Of a stretch of DNA of 64,000 nt, positions 26,310 through 34,077 are shown piece by piece (positions within the stretch are counted from its first letter, which is position 1; the number at the start of each line of letters is the position of its first letter). A program made the position numbers and the translations under genes. The DNA is taken from NCBI RefSeq assembly GCF_000626635.1, contig NZ_CP007451.1, positions 4,570,501 to 4,634,500 of the forward strand, read 5' to 3'. A model generated the notes under the pieces. The model was not told the origin of the DNA, ran no database searches, and saw only the letters and a program-made list of their open reading frames with translations. The stretch comes from Draconibacterium orientale. Lineage in GTDB: Bacteria > Bacteroidota > Bacteroidia > Bacteroidales > Prolixibacteraceae.

Positions 26310-28511
26310 ATGAAGAAACTGCTTATTTTACTGGTCATATTTCTGACTACTTTTTCGGTAAAGGCACAACAGCCGCAAAAAATTACATTAGAAGAAATTT
26401 TACAAAAAGGCACTTTTCGGGCACAATCGGTTTACGGCCTGCGCTCGATGAACGATGGCATCCATTACACTACCCTGGAAAAACAAACCCAGATAGTTAA
26501 ATACAGCTACCAAACCGGTGAAGAAATTGAGGTACTTTTTGATATTACCAAGGTTAAGGATGCCCCTATTTCTTCCTTTTCGGCCTACGAATTCAGTAAC
26601 GATGAAACAAAAATATTGCTGACAACCGAGCGCAAACCGATTTACCGACGCTCTTATACTGCTGAATTTTATGTATGGAATTCGGTTACCGAAGAACTTA
26701 CCCAATTATCAGATAAAGGGGCACAGCAACTGGCAACTTTTTCGCCCGATGGAAATTACGTGGCCTATGTGCGCGACAACAATATCGTCATCAAAAACCT
26801 GAAATTTGGAAGCACTCACCAGGCAACAAAAGACGGTAAGTTTAACGAGATAATCAACGGAGCTCCCGACTGGGTTTACGAAGAAGAATTTGGCTTTAAC
26901 AAAGCATTTTGGTGGTCGCCCGACAGCAAATTTCTGGCTTACATTCGTTTTGACGAAACCGAAGTACGCGAGTTTTCAATGCCGATGTATGCCGGAGCGG
27001 CGCCAACACTCAACAACAATAAATTGTATCCCGGAGAATACACCTTTAAATACCCGAAAGCCGGTGAAGCGAACTCGAAGGTAGAAGTTTATTCGTACGA
27101 AGTGAAAACAAAAATTGCCATTAAAGTTGACATTGGCGAAAAATCGGATATTTATGTTCCGCGTTTAAACTGGACACCCGACGACAACGAATTGGTGGTA
27201 ATGCGTTTAAATCGTCATCAAAACCAAATTGATATTTTATATGCCAATCCTTACACAGGCGACTCGCGCAACTTCCTGACAGAGAAAAACGACCGCTACA
27301 TTGCCGAGGATTTCCTCGATGCTTTTACTTATCTTCCAGACGGGAGTTTTGTTGTACAAAGCGAACGTGATGGCTGGTCGCATTTGTACCTCTACGACAA
27401 ACAGGGCTTCGAAATTGCCCAACTTACCGAAGGCGAATTCGATGTAACCGACTTTTATGGCTACGATGCCGAAAAAGAACTATACTACTATCAGGCGGCG
27501 GCCGAATCGCCATTGCGCCGCGAGGTTTACTACATTAGCCAGGATAAAGAAGAGAAAGGAAAACTATCGACATTAGAAGGAACAAACCGTGCTGTATTCA
27601 GTACCAACTTTAAATACTACATTAACTATTACAGCAGCGCAAAAGTGCCGAATTACATCACTTTGCACGACAATAAAAAAGGCGAACAAATCCGCTTTCT
27701 GCAGGACAATACGGTGCTGAAAAACACGATTAAGAGTTTGCAAATTCCACAAAAGGAGTTTTTCACGTTTACCACCTCTGAAGGCGTTGAGTTGAATGGC
27801 TGGATGTTAAAGCCAACCGATTTTGATGATTCGAAAAAATACCCGGTTTTAATGACACAGTACAGTGGTCCGAATTCGCAAAGTGTTACCGACTCGTGGG
27901 GTGGCATTAGCTGGAACGAATACCTGGCACAGGAAGGTTTTGTGGTGGTTTGTGTCGATGGGCGTGGAACTGCTGCCCGTGGCGAAGATTTTAGGAAAGC
28001 AACCTACATGCAGCTGGGAAAATACGAATCGGACGACCAGGTGGAAGCAGCGAAATACTTAACTACCCTGCCCTATGTCGATGCTGAAAACATTTCGATT
28101 TTCGGGTGGAGCTACGGTGGTTTTATGACATTGCTAACGCTTGAAAAAGGTGGAGACCTGTTTAAAGCCGGTATTGCAGTTGCTCCGGTAACCAGCTGGC
28201 GTTTTTACGACACGGTTTATACCGAACGTTTTATGCGCACTCCGGAAGAAAACCCGGAAGGCTACGACGATAATTCGCCGCTTTCGTACGCAGGAGACAT
28301 AAAAGGAAACTTATTGATTGTACATGGAACTGCCGACGACAATGTGCATGCACAAAACACTTATGAAATGACCGAAAAAATGGTGCAGGCGGGCGTACAG
28401 TTCGAAATGGCAATGTACACCAACCGCAACCACGGAATACGGGGTGGCAACACAAGTATGCATTTGTACACCAAAATGGTAAATTTCCTGAAAGATAATT
28501 TGATGGAGTAA
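26310..28511 (+). CDS. Secreted S9 family dipeptidyl peptidase IV-like protease
   Basis: A 733-aa serine peptidase with a signal peptide (KLLILLVIFLTTFSVKAQQ). Residues about 40-480 form the DPP4-type beta-propeller, including DWVYEEEFG, where the Glu pair binds the substrate N terminus. The C-terminal alpha/beta-hydrolase domain holds the catalytic Ser in GWSYGGFM, Asp in GTADDNVH and His in NRNHGIRG. It removes X-Pro-type dipeptides in the periplasm. A TTG at 26286 would add eight residues, but the ATG at 26310 gives a normal signal peptide. Confidence 0.95.
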   Translation: MKKLLILLVIFLTTFSVKAQQPQKITLEEILQKGTFRAQSVYGLRSMNDGIHYTTLEKQTQIVKYSYQTGEEIEVLFDITKVKDAPISSFSAYEFSNDETKILLTTERKPIYRRSYTAEFYVWNSVTEELTQLSDKGAQQLATFSPDGNYVAYVRDNNIVIKNLKFGSTHQATKDGKFNEIINGAPDWVYEEEFGFNKAFWWSPDSKFLAYIRFDETEVREFSMPMYAGAAPTLNNNKLYPGEYTFKYPKAGEANSKVEVYSYEVKTKIAIKVDIGEKSDIYVPRLNWTPDDNELVVMRLNRHQNQIDILYANPYTGDSRNFLTEKNDRYIAEDFLDAFTYLPDGSFVVQSERDGWSHLYLYDKQGFEIAQLTEGEFDVTDFYGYDAEKELYYYQAAAESPLRREVYYISQDKEEKGKLSTLEGTNRAVFSTNFKYYINYYSSAKVPNYITLHDNKKGEQIRFLQDNTVLKNTIKSLQIPQKEFFTFTTSEGVELNGWMLKPTDFDDSKKYPVLMTQYSGPNSQSVTDSWGGISWNEYLAQEGFVVVCVDGRGTAARGEDFRKATYMQLGKYESDDQVEAAKYLTTLPYVDAENISIFGWSYGGFMTLLTLEKGGDLFKAGIAVAPVTSWRFYDTVYTERFMRTPEENPEGYDDNSPLSYAGDIKGNLLIVHGTADDNVHAQNTYEMTEKMVQAGVQFEMAMYTNRNHGIRGGNTSMHLYTKMVNFLKDNLME

Positions 28512-28535
28512 TAAATCGGAAATACAAGTAAAAAT

Positions 28536-28576
28536 AAAGGCTGTCCAATTTAACTTTTTTGGACAGCCTTTTATTT
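28536..28576. terminator. Bidirectional intrinsic terminator
   Basis: AAAGGCTGTCCAA at 28536-28548 pairs with TTGGACAGCCTTT at 28559-28571. A/T runs lie on both sides. It sits between the convergent S9 peptidase and codB genes. Confidence 0.88.
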
Positions 28577-28667
28577 TTATCCCAATTGTGCGTTAAAAGC
28601 TGTATTGAATTTTAAAGATTACAATCCCGAAATCCTCTGGGAGTTAAAATGTTTTGCATCAAAGACA

Positions 28668-29909
28668 CTAAAGCGTTTCTGTTTTTAAAATGGCTTTTTC
28701 AATGATCACATAAGCTACAATCGAACTCACAACACTGTTTACCGGTGCTACACCGGGCAAATAAGTTGCGGCCAAAACGCCAATTCCCCAGGCAACTACT
28801 GCCGACCAGCGGAAATTACGAATTTTCCGTTCTGCAAAATCAATGTATTTTGCTTTATGAACGATGAAGAAGTCGGCAATCAACACTCCACCAATCGAAG
28901 GCAACATAGAATTCAGCACATTCAAGAATCCCACAAAATTGTTGTATAAATAAATTGCCAGTAGCGTACCGATGATTCCATTCACAATCACCATGATCTT
29001 TTTGGGTAAACGGGTGATGTTCGAGAATCCCAGCCCCGATGCATAAAGCGCATTGTCGTTGGTAGTCCAGATGTTTAATCCCAGAACAATCATCGCCCAA
29101 ACAATCATCCCCTGGTTCACCAAAACATCACTGATATCCGATTGCTGATAAAAGGCAGATCCAACAGCGCCAAAGAAAAACATCAGCGAGTTACCCAGAA
29201 AAAAGGCAATCAGCGTAGTGGATACCGCAATTTTGCTGTTTTTGGAGAAACGGGTAAAATCGGGTGTTAAAGTTCCGCCACTAATAAACGAAGCCACACA
29301 GATTCCAATCGCTGTATAAAGCGTCATCGGATTTTCAGGAACAACATCAAACCAGGCAGCTGTTCCGCCAAAATCGCCAAAGGCTTTTCCCACCGATGTC
29401 AACCCCAACACGGTAATCGCAGGCACGGCCACAAAGCTAAGCGCAGTAAGTGCCTTGATCCCAAACCATGCCGTAGCTGTCATTATTATTCCCGAAACGG
29501 CAACAATCATGTAAATATTTAAGCCGGTGACTTTTTGTACCGGAATGGCAAACATGGCCACTCCAACGCCAAACCATCCCACTTGGGTAATTCCCAGCAA
29601 GAACGAAGGGAGAATCGATCCTCTTTCGCCAAATGAGTACCGCGCCAGCAAGTGTGTCGATAAACCCGTTCTGGAAGCAGTATAAGCAAGCAAACCTGTA
29701 TAAATTCCCAATATCAGGTTTCCGACCAAAATGGCGGTTATAAATTTCGACGCAGTTAAGCCAGCACCCAGTTTTCCTCCGGCCCACATACTGGCCGAGA
29801 AAAAGGTAAAGCCCAGCATTACTACAAGCATTACCCAAAATCCTTTTTTACTGTTGCTCTCAACTGCCGATAACGAAAAATCGTGATCGTGATGCGATGG
29901 TTTTTCCAT
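28668..29909 (-). CDS. codB: Cytosine permease-like NCS1 transporter
   Basis: A 413-aa inner-membrane symporter of the NCS1 nucleobase family with about 12 helices. CodB-like features are FFSASMWAGGKLGAGLTASKF, TGLSTHLLARYSFGERGS, GITQVGWFGVGVAMFAIP, SGGTLTPDFTRFSKN and TTNDNALYASGLGF. It likely takes up cytosine or a related pyrimidine with H+ or Na+. It follows a phosphoribosyltransferase-like gene by 24 bases on the same strand. No cytosine deaminase gene is present in the window. Confidence 0.9.
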   Translation of the reverse strand: MEKPSHHDHDFSLSAVESNSKKGFWVMLVVMLGFTFFSASMWAGGKLGAGLTASKFITAILVGNLILGIYTGLLAYTASRTGLSTHLLARYSFGERGSILPSFLLGITQVGWFGVGVAMFAIPVQKVTGLNIYMIVAVSGIIMTATAWFGIKALTALSFVAVPAITVLGLTSVGKAFGDFGGTAAWFDVVPENPMTLYTAIGICVASFISGGTLTPDFTRFSKNSKIAVSTTLIAFFLGNSLMFFFGAVGSAFYQQSDISDVLVNQGMIVWAMIVLGLNIWTTNDNALYASGLGFSNITRLPKKIMVIVNGIIGTLLAIYLYNNFVGFLNVLNSMLPSIGGVLIADFFIVHKAKYIDFAERKIRNFRWSAVVAWGIGVLAATYLPGVAPVNSVVSSIVAYVIIEKAILKTETL

Positions 29910-29933
29910 TGTTAGTTTTTTATAAGTTGATTT

Positions 29934-30929
29934 TTAAGAATTTGCAATGCTTTTTAGTTTCGTGAGTTGAGCTGAAGCCAGTTCTTCCAGATCAACCGCT
30001 CCAAACTTACTGCAGTCGAGATTCGGTACACGCTCTCCCACTTGTTGTTCAAAGGTTCGGCCTCGACGGGCCATGGTATGCACCTGTCCCCAGTATTCGA
30101 TCACATCTTCGAGGTATTCGGGTAACCAAAACGCGCGTGAACCGGCATCGTAAATCACACAGCGTTCCATCGGAAAAGCCGGATTTTCATACTGGCTTTC
30201 AACAAACTCGGGGGCCATCAGCGCTTCGCGTTTTACCAAATCGGTTCCGGTAAGTTTAATGGTTAAAGGCGTTGAAACGGTAGGCACCGTAAAACGTCCT
30301 TCGATATAGCACAAGGTGGTGGATTGATATCCTTTAAACTTCGCACGACAAAGTGCATCCACATTCTCCAGGATCTCCTCGGTTCGTTTCCCTCCATAGG
30401 TAAAAAACAGGATCGATTCGATGTTCGTATTGTTGATTTCGGCTTGTTTTACCAGGGCTTCCAACCCAAACTCGAGGCTGGTGCCGGTTGCAACCACATC
30501 GCCAATTACAATTTGCGCCGATTGCGGCATATAAACCTTTTGGTAGTCGCTTTCGATAATGTGCCACTCTTCCGAATCGGGATTAATACGGGCCCGCTGG
30601 GCACTGATAAACGACGAACCGTGTAAATTCCAGTCGAACGCGTCGGCGATGGCTTCGCGCAAACCAAAATTCAGTCCGCCCCGCAAAATATTAAACACTA
30701 TGGTTTTTCTTTCTTCCAGGCAAATTACCTGTTCTTCCTGCAAACTCTTCATCGCCATCGAACACGCCTTGCGCAGCTTGCGGGTATAATTTACCCCCAT
30801 TACCGTGGTATCGTTGCAAATGGCGCGCGTTTCAGCGTTGGAAATCACCAGTCGGTTTACACTCGTCTTCCCCTCCTCTTCAATTTTGTAGATTGAACAG
30901 TCGTTTCTCTTTGAAATTCTATTCAGCAT
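29934..30929 (-). CDS. Large phosphoribosyltransferase-like protein next to codB
   Basis: A 331-aa protein with a type I phosphoribosyltransferase core. The PRPP-binding loop is IVIGDVVATGTSLE (around residues 140-153), and an earlier FNILRGGLNFGLREA resembles the first PRTase loop. N- and C-terminal extensions of about 80 and 110 residues make it longer than UPRTase (about 210 aa) or orotate PRTase. No closer family is recognised. Its operon with the cytosine permease gene, 24 bases downstream, suggests it converts the imported base to a nucleotide; this is inference. Confidence 0.75.
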   Translation of the reverse strand: MLNRISKRNDCSIYKIEEEGKTSVNRLVISNAETRAICNDTTVMGVNYTRKLRKACSMAMKSLQEEQVICLEERKTIVFNILRGGLNFGLREAIADAFDWNLHGSSFISAQRARINPDSEEWHIIESDYQKVYMPQSAQIVIGDVVATGTSLEFGLEALVKQAEINNTNIESILFFTYGGKRTEEILENVDALCRAKFKGYQSTTLCYIEGRFTVPTVSTPLTIKLTGTDLVKREALMAPEFVESQYENPAFPMERCVIYDAGSRAFWLPEYLEDVIEYWGQVHTMARRGRTFEQQVGERVPNLDCSKFGAVDLEELASAQLTKLKSIANS

Positions 30930-30989
30930 TTCTCTCGTAAATTTTAAAAAATAAATGGGAAAACAAGAGACCGGGATGGTCTCCGGACG

Positions 30990-31026
30990 TGTCCCCGAAA
31001 TTCAGGAATGTTCCCCAAATTCCGGA
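30990..31026. repeat. Two imperfect 18-bp direct repeats in the PRTase-codB leader
   Basis: TGTCCCCGAAATTCAGGA (30990-31007) and TGTTCCCCAAATTCCGGA (31009-31026) agree at 15 of 18 positions and are one base apart. They lie just downstream of the predicted promoter, so they could be an operator. Confidence 0.65.
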
Positions 31027-31029
31027 TGA

Positions 31030-31059
31030 CAAAAATGACTCTTTTATTCCAAAAGTCAA
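31030..31059 (-). promoter_or_regulatory. Candidate promoter of the PRTase-codB operon
   Basis: Minus strand TTG (31057-31059), 19 bases, CATTTTTG (31030-31037): one mismatch to the TAnnTTTG consensus, with an ideal spacer. Confidence 0.45.
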
Positions 31060-31272
31060 AAATTAATGTTCAAAAATCTTTCAGATTTAAAATAAGAGTT
31101 CTGTTTATTTCGGATAAAAATAACTCAGCGCATATTATGATAATAAATGCCCGGATTTTCCAGAAATCGCAGACAACACGCTGTGCGTTTAGTTTTCTGC
31201 GCCGGGCGACACTGAACAGCCATTCTGATGGCAGCAAAAAAAAAGACCGCCCTTTTGAGACAGCCTCTTTTT

Positions 31273-32148
31273 TTACTTCATATAATTCTGATAAAATTTT
31301 GTTTTGTCTTCGTTGCCAAACCGGGCGTAAATATTGGCCAGATAACCGGCATATTCTTTTCCGGGATTCAGCTTCCACAACTTATTTAAATAAGGTAAAG
31401 CCTTTTTAAAATCCGCTGTTACCAAATCCAGTTCTTTTAAAAGCGTATTGTAGTTTTTTCGGGTTTTGTTTGCATTGTATTTTGCCATTTCGCGCTCGTA
31501 GCGGTTTTGTCCGGCCCAGTAGTATTTTTTGGCATTCCATTCCAAGGCCTCCAAATGCTCCGGATTTTTACCCAGCAAAACGTCAGCCAGACTATCGCAA
31601 ACCGCTTCGTTTTCCAGCGCCTTGTTCACTTCGAAGTAATGATCGAGGTTTTCCTCCTTATTTTTCGAGGCACCATCCATTTTGCTCCATACTTCCAGCG
31701 CTTTATCGTTTGCATCAATTTCGGTGTAAATAGCCAGTAAACGCGCATTTACTTCGTTATTATCGCTTCCGTAATTTTCGGTGATGTACTCCAGCGCCGA
31801 CAATTCTTTCGATAAATTATCCTGTTGCTGGTAAATGGCTGCCAGTGTTTGATACATATCAGCATCGGCATAATTTTTATAACGTGCCTGATCGAACCAA
31901 CTGATAGCCTGCGCAGCGTTGCCCGCTTTGAATGCCGTTTTTGCCGCCTGAGCAAAATCGGCTCCCGCCACCTCTTCAATTGCTGTTGTTTCGAAATAAC
32001 TCGTCCAGGCTGTTAGCGCCTGCGAATAATTTCCTGTTGCTTCAAAATTTGTTGCTTCTGTTTTTGGGGTGGTCAGTACTTTTGGTGCCCCGCACGACAC
32101 CAGAAAAACAGCCATCGCGGCTCCCCATAATAATTTCTTTTTCGCCAT
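31273..32148 (-). CDS. TPR-repeat lipoprotein
   Basis: A 291-aa lipoprotein with the lipobox FLVSC (Cys19). The mature protein is helical with several tetratricopeptide-like repeats: GNYSQALTAWTSYFET, GNAAQAISWFDQARY, ADADMYQTLAAIYQQQDNL, NDKALEVWSKM and NPGKEYAGYLANIYARFGN. Such proteins act as scaffolds at the outer membrane; the partner is unknown. It is monocistronic by spacing. Confidence 0.85.
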   Translation of the reverse strand: MAKKKLLWGAAMAVFLVSCGAPKVLTTPKTEATNFEATGNYSQALTAWTSYFETTAIEEVAGADFAQAAKTAFKAGNAAQAISWFDQARYKNYADADMYQTLAAIYQQQDNLSKELSALEYITENYGSDNNEVNARLLAIYTEIDANDKALEVWSKMDGASKNKEENLDHYFEVNKALENEAVCDSLADVLLGKNPEHLEALEWNAKKYYWAGQNRYEREMAKYNANKTRKNYNTLLKELDLVTADFKKALPYLNKLWKLNPGKEYAGYLANIYARFGNEDKTKFYQNYMK

Positions 32149-32167
32149 ATTTTATAATTTCGTGGGC

Positions 32168-32175
32168 CAAAACTA
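32168..32175 (-). promoter_or_regulatory. -7 element of the TPR lipoprotein gene
   Basis: TAGTTTTG on the minus strand lies 19 bases upstream of the ATG and fits TAnnTTTG. A TTTC stretch is near the -33 distance. Confidence 0.4.
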
Positions 32176-32344
32176 AATAAATTATCGGGAAACACCTTTT
32201 ATGTGCAGGTATAGCTAAGAATCGTTAACCAGATTTAATTAAAAGCTGTCTGACTGTCAGGGAAATCTGCTTAATCGTCTTTCTTCTCCTCAATATTTTT
32301 GTTGATGTTCTGAAGGATTTCATCCTGTTGTACAGGACTATAAA

Positions 32345-33178
32345 TTACCTTCCAAAAGTATTGAAAAACTCATCAGTATCTTTCATTTCCTGTAATCCCA
32401 AAATCCAGCAAACTTCGCAAAGATCTGAGAAGTCAAGTCCTCCACTTGCAACAGCTTCATTGTTGTATCGTCCGTTTTTGCCGTTGTATTTTAAGCCTAT
32501 TTCAACGGCCAGTTCCCACAGGTTGATAAGATCAGTATCTTTTACTTTTGTTTGCCAATCGTTGTAGCCGGGCGTTCGAAATCCGGGCGTTCCGTTTCCC
32601 ACTGCATTCCCATCCGGAATTTTATGGTAATTGCTGTTCGCTTTCACGTATGCCAGGCTGTTGGCCGATGTTACTTTTTCATTCCAATCGCTGTGTTGGA
32701 CGATATGAATGCGTTCGGAAGTATTAATTTCGGGCGCATCGTTTTGAATAGCCTTTATTAACGCCGCCGAAAAATCGGACTGACCGGCTTCAGCAATCCA
32801 TACATTTCCTCCATTTTGCAAACATTCGAGTGTTATATTTTTCATCTTCACAATTGCCTTTGGGCGGTTTGTATGTGCATCGATCCAATTATCCCTAAAA
32901 GCCTGTTGAAAAAGCTCGTTTGGCGGCACATATAAACCTTCCTGAATGCCGTATGTTCCGGCAACTGCAAAGTAATTTATTGCACTGAAATCAGGACACG
33001 AAAGCAAGGTTTTAAAAGCTGCGGCCGAATGAATATCATCTACATCGGTTTTGCAATCAAACTGCATCACCAGCAAGTCCTTTTCGGCATTAAAACGTTT
33101 TTCCTTTTCCGGTTTGTTAGCCCATGAAAAACAAAAAGCTGAAAGGGTTAAGAAAATAAAAATGCAGGTCTGTTTCAT
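32345..33178 (-). CDS. Secreted nucleoside hydrolase-like protein, C terminus probably out of frame
   Basis: A 277-aa protein with an N-terminal signal peptide (CIFIFLTLSAFCFSWA). The early motif MQFDCKTDVDDIHSAAAF resembles the DxDxxxDD calcium-binding start of nucleoside hydrolases and related DUF1593 proteins. VWIAEAGQSDFSAALIKAI and IHIVQHSDWN also fit that fold. Substrate is unknown. The frame ends FFNTFGR. If the A5 run at 32364-32368 were A6, the protein would continue FFQYFWKVIYSPVQQDEI to a stop at 32271, giving 302 aa with a plausible charged tail, so the true gene is probably 32271-33178. Confidence 0.75.
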   Translation of the reverse strand: MKQTCIFIFLTLSAFCFSWANKPEKEKRFNAEKDLLVMQFDCKTDVDDIHSAAAFKTLLSCPDFSAINYFAVAGTYGIQEGLYVPPNELFQQAFRDNWIDAHTNRPKAIVKMKNITLECLQNGGNVWIAEAGQSDFSAALIKAIQNDAPEINTSERIHIVQHSDWNEKVTSANSLAYVKANSNYHKIPDGNAVGNGTPGFRTPGYNDWQTKVKDTDLINLWELAVEIGLKYNGKNGRYNNEAVASGGLDFSDLCEVCWILGLQEMKDTDEFFNTFGR

Positions 33179-33288
33179 CTATTATTTTTTTTTGATTTCT
33201 GGTTGCTTATTTGGTTCTTTGATAAAGCTACTCAATAAATAAAAACCGACATCGGTTTTGAACAAAAATAATAACAGTACATTATTGT

Positions 33289-33313
33289 TAATACACAATG
33301 TGTTGTTGTATTA
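33289..33313. promoter_or_regulatory. Inverted repeat upstream of the 224-aa membrane protein gene
   Basis: TAATACACAA at 33289-33298 faces TTG-T-TGTATTA at 33303-33313 around a TGTG centre. It lies 16 bases before the start, a suitable place for an operator. Confidence 0.4.
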
Positions 33314-33328
33314 AACGCTTTAAAATGA

Positions 33329-34003
33329 ATGGAAAAAATAAACACGGTATTTCTTTTTGGAATTAAAATTGACGAGCCTGTTGTAACGCTCACCGACCTC
33401 CTTGTTTCGGTGTTATGTTTCATATTTGCCTACAAAATCCACAATAATAACCGGTCTGAAAAAGTATTTACCTATTTCAAACTTTATTTCCTGATTATGG
33501 GAATAGCCACCGCTTTGGGCGGCCTGATCGGTCATGCCTTCCTGTACAAATTAAACTTCTACTGGAAATTACCGGGATGGATAACCAGTATGTTCGCTAT
33601 AATGTTTGTTGAACGGGCAGCAATCGAACACACTCGTATTCAGCTCTCAAAACAGATTGTTAAAATTTTGAGCATTCTGAATATTATTGAGTTCCTGACT
33701 TTTTTAACCTTAACGATCATTACCCTCAATTTCTTTTATGTTGAATTTCATTCGGGTTACGGATTAATGTTTGTTGTGCTCTCGCTGGAAGGATTTTTAT
33801 ACGTAAAAACACGTAATAAATCCAGCAAGTTTATTCTTATTGGAGTTGCTTTTGCAGCAGTTGCAGCTCTGTTTTTCATGAATGATATATCCATACACCA
33901 GTGGTTTAACCACATTGCTGCAAGCCATGTTTTAATGGCCGTTGCAGCCTGGTTTTTCTATATTGGTGCCAGCAAAATCAACATGAAAACAAGTCTGAAA
34001 TAA
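33329..34003 (+). CDS. Seven-helix membrane protein of unknown function
   Basis: A 224-aa protein made almost entirely of about seven membrane helices (VVTLTDLLVSVLCFIFAYKI, YFLIMGIATALGGLIGHAF, LPGWITSMFAIMFVERAAIE, ILSILNIIEFLTFLTLTIIT, and three more). A histidine in GGLIGHAF and one in HQWFNHIAASH are possible metal ligands. I think it belongs to the DUF6962-like group, but I am not certain. It stands before the DUF5916 gene, 74 bases away. Confidence 0.7.
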   Translation: MEKINTVFLFGIKIDEPVVTLTDLLVSVLCFIFAYKIHNNNRSEKVFTYFKLYFLIMGIATALGGLIGHAFLYKLNFYWKLPGWITSMFAIMFVERAAIEHTRIQLSKQIVKILSILNIIEFLTFLTLTIITLNFFYVEFHSGYGLMFVVLSLEGFLYVKTRNKSSKFILIGVAFAAVAALFFMNDISIHQWFNHIAASHVLMAVAAWFFYIGASKINMKTSLK

Positions 34004-34077
34004 GGTCCACTCCCAAGAAAATCACATTTAGCTGTAACACTTCTCTGATTTGGCAGTCTTATAAAAAAACCAATTCA

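Larger units (their letters stand above)
30930..31272. other. 343-bp intergenic region upstream of the PRTase-codB operon
   Basis: It contains a candidate minus-strand promoter, a pair of imperfect 18-bp direct repeats, a GAGACC-GGGAT-GGTCTC hairpin at 30967-30983 and, at its left-gene end, an A/T-flanked imperfect terminator region for the TPR lipoprotein gene (around 31235-31272). No gene is seen. Confidence 0.5.
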
